Origin: Alphaproteobacteria bacterium | GTDB taxonomy: Bacteria > Pseudomonadota > Alphaproteobacteria > JANQMY01 | Length of the DNA: 64,000 bases | NCBI GenBank assembly: GCA_028289425.1 | Contig: JANQPL010000004.1 | Span: 248,001-312,000, forward strand | Reading direction: 5' to 3' | Shown here: in pieces, positions 15,097 through 22,744 of the stretch | Numbering within the stretch: position 1 is the stretch's first letter | Layout: each line of letters starts with the position of its first letter | The notes under the pieces: model-generated | Databases searched by the model: none | What the model saw: the letters and a program-made list of their open reading frames with translations, nothing else | What the model was told of the DNA's origin: nothing | Made by a program: the position numbers and the translations under genes

Positions 15097-16166
15097 CAGA
15101 CTGCTCCTGCTAACTGGGCTTGACGCCAGGCTTCCACCGCCAGCGGACGTATCCGTTCCTTCACTTCCATTGCTTTCGGATTGTTGGCGGTGCCGTCGCG
15201 CACGCGGCCCACAATTCCCTGCGCAATCGCGGCCGACCTAAACATGTTGTAGGCCTTATAAAACGCCACGTTGTCCAGCGGGGGCCGCCCTACCCGCTCA
15301 CAATAACGCGCCACATAATCTTCGAAGCTTGGAATGCCCAGCGCTTTCAAATCCAACGACGAGTAGTTGGGCCGGGTTTCGTTTTGGACCGGCGGCAAAT
15401 ACCACCCCATGGTGTTGTAGGTAAGATCGCCCAAAGGATGGCCGGTCGTGCTCAATTCCCAATCCAACACCGCCACCACACGCGGCTCGGTGGGGTGAAA
15501 CATAATGTTATGCAGCGCGAAATCCCCGTGAATGAGACACGTCGTGTCGTCTGCCGGCACATTGTCGGGCAGCCAGTCGATCAGCCGATCCATTTCCTCG
15601 ATCTTGTCGGTCTCAGACGCTTTGTACTGCTTCGACCAGCGCGAAATCTGCCGAATGAAATAGTTGCCGGGCCGGCCGAAATCTTCTAACCCCAGCCCCA
15701 CGTAATCAATGCCGTGTAGTTTCGCGAGAGTCTCGTTCAGTGAATCGAAGGCTTGCCCGCGCTCCGCCACCGAAAGCTCTTCCATAAAACCGTCCCAAAA
15801 CACGCGGCCTTCGATGTGGTCCATAACAAAAAAGATGGTGCCCGTGATGCTTTCGTCTTCGCAGAGCAGGTGCGCCCGCGGCACGGGAAAATCGGTTTTG
15901 TTGAGGGCGCTGATCACCCGATATTCTCGATCCACCGCATGGGCCGACGGCAGCAGCTTACCGGGCGGTTTCCGGCGCAGCACATAGTTCTGGTTTGGTG
16001 TCACCAGCATGTATGTGGGATTGGATTGACCGCCTTCGAATTGGCGGACCGCCATGGGTCCCTCAAACCCGTCAATCCGATCAACGAGGTATTCAAACAG
16101 GCGCCCTTCATCGAATTTGTGCGCCGGCAGCACCGGCACCGTGCCTTCGGGCATTTCCTGAGACAT
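15096..16166 (-). CDS. APH-type phosphotransferase, ACAD10-N-terminal-like
   Basis: 356 residues from the ATG at 16164-16166 (GGGGTGAG upstream); an in-frame extension to 16271 lacks support. Protein-kinase-like APH fold: QFEGGQSNPTYML (glycine-rich loop), YVLRRKPPG (lysine), catalytic HGDFALHNIMFH and metal-binding LDWELSTTGHPLGDL. Very close in pattern to the phosphotransferase domain joined to acyl-CoA dehydrogenases (ACAD10/11), which phosphorylates 4-hydroxy acyl-CoAs. The bacterial stand-alone members often sit in fatty-acid or steroid gene sets, but no dehydrogenase is adjacent here. Divergent from a second APH gene at 16308. Confidence 0.85.
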   Translation of the reverse strand: MSQEMPEGTVPVLPAHKFDEGRLFEYLVDRIDGFEGPMAVRQFEGGQSNPTYMLVTPNQNYVLRRKPPGKLLPSAHAVDREYRVISALNKTDFPVPRAHLLCEDESITGTIFFVMDHIEGRVFWDGFMEELSVAERGQAFDSLNETLAKLHGIDYVGLGLEDFGRPGNYFIRQISRWSKQYKASETDKIEEMDRLIDWLPDNVPADDTTCLIHGDFALHNIMFHPTEPRVVAVLDWELSTTGHPLGDLTYNTMGWYLPPVQNETRPNYSSLDLKALGIPSFEDYVARYCERVGRPPLDNVAFYKAYNMFRSAAIAQGIVGRVRDGTANNPKAMEVKERIRPLAVEAWRQAQLAGAV

Positions 16167-16307
16167 CGGCTCACCCCACATTCTTGTTGGCCCCATCTGA
16201 GCCAACGGAGCCATCTGCGTCAAGGCAGCTATGGTCGCTCCTAAAGATTTGTCTACCGCCCAAAACCGCACGATGATGCCTTATGACAAGCAAGAATCGG
16301 CAGCGCC

Positions 16308-17195
16308 ATGGCTGACCGCTATCCCAACCCGGAAACCGCCTGGCATGCGGAACACGGGCTGCCAGCCATTGACCTCAAAGAAGTGACCGAACGCATCGGC
16401 CCCGTGAACGTCGCAGTCCAGCCCTTATCCGGCGGCCTGGCCAACAAAACAATTCGGTTGGGCAATGATCGTGTCATGCGGTTGTACACCAGAGATCAGA
16501 CAGCCCTGCCTAAGGAAGCTGCCCTTCTGTCGCGCCAATGGGCAACGTTTCGCACGCCTAGAATTCTGGACAGGGGCGAGGATTATCTGGTCCTGAGATA
16601 CGTGCCGCACCGGCCGTTGCTGAACAGCCAACGCCATGGCACCGCCGTGGGCGAGGCGCTCGCCGAAATCCACCAAGAGCGGACAGACATGTGCGGCTTG
16701 TTTGATGACCGCTTTCGGGTCGCCGAACCGTTTCCCGATTTCATGGCCTCGATGATGGGCTACATCGCGACCTTATCGTTCACCGCGACGGACATCGCTA
16801 TTCGCGATCGGTTGCTTGAGGCGATGACGCGGTGCGCGCCTGCGCTTGCGCCGTTTTGCACAAAGCCGGTCCGCCTGCATGGCGACTTCAAGCCATCTAA
16901 CCTGCACTGGACCGACGACGACCGGTTGCTGGTTTTGGATTGGGAATTCACTTATGCGGGCCCTGCGTTGATGGACGTTGCTCAATTGGCCCGTTGGAGC
17001 ATGCCGGAGCCGTTTCGAACGGCTTTTGAAGCGGCGTATCGCGAAAATGGGGGCAAGTTAGAAACGGATTGGCGGAACGCTGCCGCGCGGCTGGATCTGG
17101 TCAATTTGGCCGGCTTGCTCGCGAAATCGGTGCCGGGCTTGACGCACCACGCGGACCTGGTGGGGCGCATCAAGGCGACGCTTGCCCAGATTTAG
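16308..17195 (+). CDS. APH/choline-kinase-type phosphotransferase
   Basis: 295 residues from ATG. Kinase-like fold with LSGGLANKTIRLG (loop), VRLHGDFKPSNLHW (catalytic loop HGDxxxxN) and LLVLDWEFTYAGPALMDVA (metal-binding Asp). It resembles aminoglycoside phosphotransferase/thiamine- or choline-kinase-like proteins; the small-molecule substrate cannot be told. It has low similarity to its divergent neighbour outside these motifs, so it is not a recent duplicate. Its last 4 nt overlap the convergent gene at 17192. Confidence 0.82.
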   Translation: MADRYPNPETAWHAEHGLPAIDLKEVTERIGPVNVAVQPLSGGLANKTIRLGNDRVMRLYTRDQTALPKEAALLSRQWATFRTPRILDRGEDYLVLRYVPHRPLLNSQRHGTAVGEALAEIHQERTDMCGLFDDRFRVAEPFPDFMASMMGYIATLSFTATDIAIRDRLLEAMTRCAPALAPFCTKPVRLHGDFKPSNLHWTDDDRLLVLDWEFTYAGPALMDVAQLARWSMPEPFRTAFEAAYRENGGKLETDWRNAAARLDLVNLAGLLAKSVPGLTHHADLVGRIKATLAQI

Positions 17196-17542
17196 TCCGG
17201 GTGAAACGTGCCCCGGGCAATGGCTTCGTCGTCTACCATCAGTTCCACCACATCGCCCTCCGCCACATGGGGCAATTCGGCGCCGGTTTCACTGGTAAGC
17301 CATTCCTTGACGCGGCCATTGGTCACCGTGGCATAGGCAACGCTTTCGCCGCTGATCTGCACATCCATGGTTTCGCCATCAGCGATGGTCGCGCCCTTAT
17401 ACTCAATCTCCATTTTGATGGAGCCGTCACTGTATTCGGACAACTCGATCTCGCCCCAGCCGGGGTGACCGTTGACGGGCTGCAGCTTTGCCTCAAGTTC
17501 GCTTTTGCGCACTTTGAACACTTTCGACAGCAGTTTGAGCAT
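17192..17542 (-). CDS. Hypothetical protein, 116 residues
   Basis: No family recognised. A basic N-terminal segment (MLKLLSKVFKVRKSELEAKL) precedes an all-beta-looking region rich in Gly, Glu and Asp (PGWGEIELSEYSDGSIKM, VAEGDVVELMVDDEAIARG). The second half reads like a repeat of one beta-sandwich unit, each with IxxGE/VxxGD turns. No signal peptide or membrane segment, so probably cytoplasmic. Convergent with the APH gene, overlapping it by 4 nt. Confidence 0.6.
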   Translation of the reverse strand: MLKLLSKVFKVRKSELEAKLQPVNGHPGWGEIELSEYSDGSIKMEIEYKGATIADGETMDVQISGESVAYATVTNGRVKEWLTSETGAELPHVAEGDVVELMVDDEAIARGTFHPD

Positions 17543-17723
17543 GCGGTGACCTCACGGTGTAAGGGCCCAGAATAGCTGTCAAAAACTTGTCATCATCTTA
17601 AAACCACAAGGGCGTGCGGCCACTGGCAATCCAAATCGGCTTATGGCACATAAACAGCGCCGCTCGCCTGCAGGTCGGCATGCAGGCGCCTGTGTTTGAG
17701 TTAACCATGCGGGGAACCCCAAG

Positions 17724-18260
17724 ATGACGTTGTCTCGCCTCTTTTGCGCCGCGCTGTTTGTCGTCGGCATATCTCTGTCTTCCCTTAACGGCCATGCCGA
17801 AGAAACGTCGGTCCCGGAACCCCAGAGCAGCCTGATTACGCATATCTCATATCCGCAAGTAATGGATTTGCTGGACGGTACGGGGATCACGGCAGAGCTC
17901 ATCACGTCGGATGACGGCGTCAGCTATTTGGTCGGAACCTACAACAACACCAGCTTCATCATGAGGCTGATTGAATGCGAATCCGAGAAACTTGCAAAGT
18001 GCACAACCCTCGCCATTTTCGCCAATTTCTTGGAAGACGAAGGGGCGCAAATCAGCGGCGGCGACAAAAACAAAATCAACGGATACAACGAGAACGAAAT
18101 TTTCGGCCGCGCCTATTACTCAGCGGACGGAACAGCTCTTGGAATCGATATGGTGATCAGCATTGAGGGCGGCGTCACCGAAGCGTTTTTCAAGGCACAG
18201 CTCGACAATTGGACGAGCGCGCTTGGACTGTTTTTGTCTCAGCTCGCAAAACCTCAATGA
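17724..18260 (+). CDS. YbjN-domain periplasmic protein
   Basis: 178 residues with a clear signal peptide (hydrophobic core LFCAALFVVGISLSSL, cleavage near GHAEE). The mature part follows the YbjN/sensory-transduction-regulator pattern: SYPQVMDLLDGTG, a strand SYLVGTYNNTSFIMRL, a helix, then ENEIFGRAYYSADGTALG and a final SIEGGVTEAFFKAQLDNW helix. YbjN domains are usually regulatory or chaperone-like; exact function unknown. Two cysteines (ECESEKLAKC) could form a disulfide after export. Followed at 18.27-18.30 kb by a GC-rich stem and TTTTT that may terminate it. Confidence 0.7.
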   Translation: MTLSRLFCAALFVVGISLSSLNGHAEETSVPEPQSSLITHISYPQVMDLLDGTGITAELITSDDGVSYLVGTYNNTSFIMRLIECESEKLAKCTTLAIFANFLEDEGAQISGGDKNKINGYNENEIFGRAYYSADGTALGIDMVISIEGGVTEAFFKAQLDNWTSALGLFLSQLAKPQ

Positions 18261-18269
18261 TCCGTAAAC

Positions 18270-18300
18270 GGCCGGCTTGTGCCGGTTACTTCGGTTTTTA
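18270..18300 (+). terminator. Possible weak terminator after the YbjN gene
   Basis: CCGGC-TTGT-GCCGG forms a short stem, followed after eight bases by GGTTTTT. The stem is short, so confidence is low. Confidence 0.35.
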
Positions 18301-18363
18301 ATCAAATGATTAAGCGGCCTTCAACAGAGATCCGCTACGCTATCTGGCAAATGGAGGAGCCAG

Positions 18364-18765
18364 ATGCGCAAGTTTATCTCGATTGCCGCCCTTACCCTTG
18401 TTGCCGCCTGCGGGTCGTTTGATCAGGACGCCGCGTCGTCAAACGTTGCATCCAACGAATGCAACGGCGCTGTTTGGAACAGTTTTGGATTTGAGGACGG
18501 CGTGCGCGGACTCGAAAACGCAGAATTCGTGAAACGGAACGAGATCTGCGGTCAAGAAGACATCAATCTCAGGCGCGACCGCTACATGGCAGGGTATGCG
18601 GAAGGTGTCGCGCGGTTTTGCACGGCGGAGAATGGCTACAACCAAGGCGTCACTGGATATGTCTATACCGGCATATGCCCAATCGGGATGGAGGACGGCT
18701 TCGTCAAAGCGCTGAAGGCAGGACATCGCGCCTCCACAATCCAGAACGTGGCCGGCCGCACCTGA
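18364..18765 (+). CDS. DUF2799 lipoprotein (paralogue 1)
   Basis: 133 residues. Signal peptide with lipobox LVAAC, so lipid-anchored. The mature domain matches DUF2799: WNSFGFEDGVRGLENAEF, a conserved Cys in RNEICG, YMAGYAEGVARFC and NGYNQGVTGYVYTGICP. Those motifs recur nearly identically in the lipoprotein at 19415, so the two are paralogues. Paired Cys residues likely form disulfides in the periplasm. Function of the family is unknown; envelope location is the only firm statement. A strong terminator follows at 18810. Confidence 0.82.
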   Translation: MRKFISIAALTLVAACGSFDQDAASSNVASNECNGAVWNSFGFEDGVRGLENAEFVKRNEICGQEDINLRRDRYMAGYAEGVARFCTAENGYNQGVTGYVYTGICPIGMEDGFVKALKAGHRASTIQNVAGRT

Positions 18766-18809
18766 TCCAGCGCGTCGCCCGGATCGGGCAGCCAACCATC
18801 CACCAATAC

Positions 18810-18839
18810 GGCCCCGCATTGGGAAATGTGGGGCCTTTT
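18810..18839 (+). terminator. Intrinsic terminator after DUF2799 gene 1
   Basis: GGCCCCGCATT pairs with AATGTGGGGCC (one mismatch) around a GGGA loop, followed by TTTT. It lies between convergent genes and may also serve the minus-strand YaiI gene. Confidence 0.8.
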
Positions 18840-19293
18840 ATGTGCGCGGGCTTTGCCGCTTCAACTTCTGGATAAGGTTCTCCAGCTTTTGCAGGAATAG
18901 CGACCGGTCGCGGGCGGAAAATGACGCGTGATGGGTTTGCGCACCCGTTTCGCGCAAATGGGCGCTTAGGTCACGCATCGCCATCGCCATTCCGATGGAC
19001 GCAGATGAGAACTCTTCGCCGGTCGGCTTCAAAACACTGGCCCCTGCTTTGAGGCACCGGTCCGCAAGCGGAATATCGGTTGTCACGGCGATATCGCCGG
19101 ACTTGATTTCATCCACGATCCAGTCATCGGCTGCATCGGGCCCCGCGTCGACCACAATACGCCTCACGGCAACGCCATCGGGCAAGCGCATGGCCATGTT
19201 CGATACGAACACGACCTCCAGCCCATGGCGGTCGGCCACCCGAACCGTTTCTTGCTTTACCGGACAGGCATCGGCATCCACATAGACCTTCAT
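18838..19293 (-). CDS. YaiI/YqxD (DUF188) family protein
   Basis: 151 residues, the normal family size. It begins MKVYVDADACPVK, the signature of the family, followed by VVFVSNMAM, VVDAGPDAADDWI and VTTDIPLADRCL, and ends in a basic tail. The DADACPV and DAGPDAADD acidic clusters resemble a PIN/NYN-type nuclease active site, and a nucleolytic role is plausible but unproven. It lies on the opposite strand between the two DUF2799 lipoprotein genes. Confidence 0.88.
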   Translation of the reverse strand: MKVYVDADACPVKQETVRVADRHGLEVVFVSNMAMRLPDGVAVRRIVVDAGPDAADDWIVDEIKSGDIAVTTDIPLADRCLKAGASVLKPTGEEFSSASIGMAMAMRDLSAHLRETGAQTHHASFSARDRSLFLQKLENLIQKLKRQSPRT

Positions 19294-19414
19294 GAATCAC
19301 ACATCGCACACATTGTTTGGTTAACAGCTATCAACCCTAATTACGGTTTGTCCCATAATTTAAGACCGGATAAACAGCAACCGCCTAATGTTGCCGCCAA
19401 ACGGGAGGCACACC

Positions 19415-20044
19415 ATGAAGCGCGTTGCAATTTCCACTCTTATCTTTCTTGGTTTGTCGGGCTGCGCGGCCATGAATGAGAAGGAATGCACCGCGGCCAA
19501 TTGGCACGCGATCGGATTTGAAGATGGAGTTCGCGGGGCAACACCCGCCGCCTTCAGCACCCATCGTAAGGCCTGCGCGGCCCACGGCATCACGGCGGAC
19601 TTCGAAGGCTATAAGAAGGGGCACGATCAAGGCATCGTCCAATTCTGCCGACCCCAAAACGGGTACAACCAAGGGACCCGGGGATACGTCTATCAGGGTG
19701 TTTGCCCCGACCATCTGGAAAGCGCCTTTGTCACCGCCCATCTGGAAGGCTACACGCTTTTTCAGAAGCACGCCGAAATGCATCGCATCGGCAAAGAACT
19801 GCACGCCGCCCGCGAACGGGCAAAGACCATTGAGCACGAGATTCTGGAAACGACGGCCCACCTTGCCGCACCCGGTATCCCAGCCGTCGAGCGGGCAAAT
19901 CTGGCGCTTGAGATCAAGCACCTGACCGAAGAGAAAATCGACGTGGAAAGGTCAATTCCAGAACTCGAATACGCTTACGAGCAAGCGGAACTGGACTATG
20001 AGAATTTCAAGAACCGGGGCGCAGAGCAATACAGCTCTCTGTAG
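19415..20044 (+). CDS. DUF2799 lipoprotein with C-terminal coiled coil (paralogue 2)
   Basis: 209 residues from the ATG at 19415 (GGGAGG upstream). Lipobox LSGC. The DUF2799 domain (WHAIGFEDGVRGATPAAF, YKKGHDQGIVQFC, NGYNQGTRGYVYQGVCP) is followed by about 85 residues of heptad-like helix (ELHAARERAKTIEHEI, LALEIKHLTEEKIDVE, LEYAYEQAELDYE) that paralogue 1 lacks. The coiled coil suggests oligomerisation or bridging across the periplasm. It probably arose by duplication of the 18364 gene with a tail gained or lost. Confidence 0.82.
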   Translation: MKRVAISTLIFLGLSGCAAMNEKECTAANWHAIGFEDGVRGATPAAFSTHRKACAAHGITADFEGYKKGHDQGIVQFCRPQNGYNQGTRGYVYQGVCPDHLESAFVTAHLEGYTLFQKHAEMHRIGKELHAARERAKTIEHEILETTAHLAAPGIPAVERANLALEIKHLTEEKIDVERSIPELEYAYEQAELDYENFKNRGAEQYSSL

Positions 20045-20106
20045 AGCCTTTCCTGCTCGTTCTGAACCGGTCTGACGGAACCCCGAGTCTCAGTCACTAT
20101 TCCCTG

Positions 20107-20556
20107 CTAAGGCGCCGTCGCAACTTCGTGCCGAATATCGGCAACCACGTCTTTTGACGTTCCCCGAACCAGCAAAATGAGCCACGGCGTAATGGTCTCG
20201 CCCGAAGACGATCGGCGCCGGTGCGTCAGTTTCACCTCCATGCGGCCGTCATCGTCTTGCACCTTTCTGACGCGAAGCCGATCGCCGTCAGGGCGCGGTC
20301 CCAAGAAGATGCCAACCCCCGTGGTCACGCCCGGCACAAAGGTACCCTTTGCGGGCTTACCCACTTTCGACCATAAGCGGTACCATTGTTCCGGATCGGT
20401 CGCGACATAGAACCCCTCTTCACTGGGTCCCGAGGCGCCCGAGAATTTTGAGAAGCTAAATTCTTCGGCCCCTGCACCGGAAGGCGCGGCGAGGGCGAAC
20501 AGCGCAACCATGCACAATGCAAATATGGGTCTAAAGATGATATGGCGATGTGTCAT
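20107..20556 (-). CDS. Secreted hypothetical protein
   Basis: 149 residues from the ATG at 20554-20556 (GGGAG eight bases upstream; a GTG nine bases earlier is less likely). Signal peptide with core ALCMVALFALAAP and cleavage near AGAEE. The mature part has a FYVATDPEQWYRLWSKVG segment followed by beta strands and a basic RRRSSSG loop. The DxxxWxxLW pattern resembles PrcB-type or protease-inhibitor-like domains, but the match is too short to claim. Divergent from the monooxygenase at 20679. Confidence 0.62.
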   Translation of the reverse strand: MTHRHIIFRPIFALCMVALFALAAPSGAGAEEFSFSKFSGASGPSEEGFYVATDPEQWYRLWSKVGKPAKGTFVPGVTTGVGIFLGPRPDGDRLRVRKVQDDDGRMEVKLTHRRRSSSGETITPWLILLVRGTSKDVVADIRHEVATAP

Positions 20557-20678
20557 TTCCAGCACTCCCTTGGCGGCGATTCTGCACCAAAATCTTTATG
20601 CGGAGCAATATCAAAAAAGTGACATATGCGTCATGATCTCCTAATCTGGTAAACACAGAACAAACAGGATGATGCTTA

Positions 20679-22190
20679 ATGCCTGAAGCTGCGATATCCG
20701 GCAGCGAATTTGACGAAACAAATTCCGCCGATGGGCAAAGTTTCCGGGTGGTCGTGTTGGGGGCGGGCATGTCCGGCATCTGCGCCGGCGTTAACCTTTT
20801 GCGGGAGGGGACCCGCGACTTTGTGATCCTCGAAAAGGCCAATTCTGTCGGCGGCACATGGCGCGAGAACCGATACCCCGGCGTGGCCTGTGATGTGCCG
20901 TCACACCTCTATTCGTTTTCGTTCGAACTCAACCCCCATTGGAGCCATTCCTATTCAAGCGGTGGCGAAATCTGGGATTATTGCGAGCGTACAGTGGACA
21001 AATACGGTCTACGCGGCTTTATCCGATTCGGCACGGAGGTCACGGACGTTAGATTTCGCGGTGGCAAATGGCATGTCATAACGAAAGACGGCCAAAAGAT
21101 AACTTCAGATGTGGTGATTAGCGGACTGGGGGGTCTGCATCTGCCGAAATACATCCCTTTCGAAGGCCGAGATCATTTTGCCGGGCCCATCTTCCATACA
21201 GCCGAGTGGCGCGACGACGTGGACCTTAACGGAAAGCGCGTCGCAATTATCGGAACCGGTGCAAGTGCCGCACAAACGCTGCCGGGCATCGTGGATAAGG
21301 TGGCTGATGTGACCGTGTTTCAGCGGTCGGCAGCGTGGGTGTTTCCTCGACTTGCCCAAGACATTTCGGAAGCCACCCGCAGACGGTTCAATCGTTTTCC
21401 CCTTCTCATGCGCGCTTACCGAACCTTTCTCTGGCTCATGATGGATGCTGTCGGCACCAGATCCCTCAAGCGGGGCACTTGGCTGTCAAAGCGCCTGAAA
21501 AAGGCCGGACTCCAGCACCTGGAGACTTCCGTCACCGATCCGGTCATTCGAGAACGGCTAACGCCGGACTATGAACCTGGGTGCAAGCGGCGCGTGATCG
21601 CTGACGATTACCTCACTTGTTTCAATCGTGACCATGTGCATTTGGTTACCGATCCCATCCGCGAGATCGAAACGGCGGGCATCCGCGATGCGACCGGCAA
21701 GCTTCATGAGGTGGATGTGATCGTCGAGGCGACGGGGTTTCGGCCGTTCGACATCAGCGACTATGTGAATGTGGAAGGTCTGAATGGGCTTAAATTGAAG
21801 GACGCGTGGGGCGAACGTGTCGATTCCCTCCGCACAATGATGGTATCGGGATTTCCAAATTTCTTTATGCTTTTGGGTCCCAACAGCGCCACCGGGCACA
21901 CGTCAGCACTGATCATGATCGAATCGGAAACAAAGTATGTCATGAAGTGTCTCCGTTGGATGGAGCGCGAGGGCATCTCTCATATCGATCCTGACCCCCA
22001 AGCTGTTCGTGCGTACAACGCAAGGCTCCAAAAAGATATCAAGCCCATGGTGTTCAGCGGCGGGTGCAATGCCTGGTACACCGACGGTAACGATTTTAAC
22101 TTCACGCTCTGGCCTTATTCGGCGTTGCGCTTTGTAATCGAGCAATGGCGCATCCATCCGGAGGAGTTTCAGACTTCTCGGGAGGCATAA
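20679..22190 (+). CDS. Flavin-dependent monooxygenase, Baeyer-Villiger type
   Basis: 503 residues. FAD-binding VVVLGAGMSGICAGVNL at the N-terminus, GGTWRENRYPGVACDVPS after it, then the BVMO fingerprint FxGxxxHxxxW as FAGPIFHTAEW (about residue 168), followed directly by the NADPH-binding GKRVAIIGTGASAAQ and a C-terminal VEATGFRPFD. BVMOs insert oxygen next to a ketone, giving esters or lactones. The fingerprint is followed by Arg instead of the usual Pro/Asp. Start ATG with AGGATGATG upstream. The GFA-type gene begins 2 nt after its stop. Confidence 0.88.
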   Translation: MPEAAISGSEFDETNSADGQSFRVVVLGAGMSGICAGVNLLREGTRDFVILEKANSVGGTWRENRYPGVACDVPSHLYSFSFELNPHWSHSYSSGGEIWDYCERTVDKYGLRGFIRFGTEVTDVRFRGGKWHVITKDGQKITSDVVISGLGGLHLPKYIPFEGRDHFAGPIFHTAEWRDDVDLNGKRVAIIGTGASAAQTLPGIVDKVADVTVFQRSAAWVFPRLAQDISEATRRRFNRFPLLMRAYRTFLWLMMDAVGTRSLKRGTWLSKRLKKAGLQHLETSVTDPVIRERLTPDYEPGCKRRVIADDYLTCFNRDHVHLVTDPIREIETAGIRDATGKLHEVDVIVEATGFRPFDISDYVNVEGLNGLKLKDAWGERVDSLRTMMVSGFPNFFMLLGPNSATGHTSALIMIESETKYVMKCLRWMEREGISHIDPDPQAVRAYNARLQKDIKPMVFSGGCNAWYTDGNDFNFTLWPYSALRFVIEQWRIHPEEFQTSREA

Positions 22191-22192
22191 GA

Positions 22193-22660
22193 ATGGCATT
22201 TCCGTTCACAGGTGATGCGCAATGCCCGTGCGGCACATCAAAGTTCCGGCTTTCCAAAATACCAACGCGGCGTTTTCTGTGCCACTGCACGATTTGTCAG
22301 CAGGTTTACGGAAAACCGTATTCGGACGTGACCGTATTGTCCGCAGCCCGCGTGGCTGTTGATACGCCACACACGATAGAGTTCGCCAAATACAAAGAGG
22401 GACCGGCGCTTGACCGCGGTATCTGCAAGGAATGCCGCAGCCCTGTGGTCGGTTTTTTACCCATCATGCCCTTTGTGCGCCTTGCCTTCGTTCCGTATAC
22501 GAACATCCTGGACAAAGACGCCCTGCCGGACCCGGCTATGCACATCTACTACGGCACCCGCGTTGCGGATGTGGAGGACGGCGTACCGAAATTCGAGGAT
22601 GAAAAACAAAGCCAGCGCAAGGCAGCCGGCTTGGTGCTCGCCGGGTTTCTGGGGTTTTGA
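22193..22660 (+). CDS. GFA-like (CENP-V/GFA domain) zinc protein
   Basis: 155 residues from the ATG at 22193 with GGAGG upstream. Zinc-ligand pattern of the glutathione-dependent formaldehyde-activating family: CPCGTSKF, CHCTICQ and CKEC, with structural GFLPIMPFVRLAF strands. Few members have proven activity on S-hydroxymethyl-glutathione, so enzymatic role is open. Two bases after the BVMO stop, so cotranscribed; it might handle an aldehyde made by that pathway (inference). A degenerate palindromic repeat follows at 22671. Confidence 0.82.
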   Translation: MAFPFTGDAQCPCGTSKFRLSKIPTRRFLCHCTICQQVYGKPYSDVTVLSAARVAVDTPHTIEFAKYKEGPALDRGICKECRSPVVGFLPIMPFVRLAFVPYTNILDKDALPDPAMHIYYGTRVADVEDGVPKFEDEKQSQRKAAGLVLAGFLGF

Positions 22661-22670
22661 TGATGCTTTA

Positions 22671-22731
22671 CCCGGCCACCCCTAGGGCCCCGATACCGGG
22701 TGGTTGGGAAGGGGGAGTGGGTGGCCCGGCT
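22671..22731. repeat. GGTACC-type palindromic repeat, degenerate copy A
   Basis: Right arm 22698-22729 (GGGTGGTTGGGAAGGGGGAG..) is intact, but the left arm is mostly lost and the core reads GATACC instead of GGTACC. It lies between convergent genes. Full copies are at 27066, 27776, 44970, 48505 and 55277. Confidence 0.7.
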
Positions 22732-22744
22732 CATCAAGAAGGCG

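Noticed and set aside
14578-17195. The two APH-type genes as antibiotic-inactivating kinases
   Set aside because: Their motifs fit small-molecule kinase families used in lipid or cofactor metabolism; nothing points to aminoglycosides.
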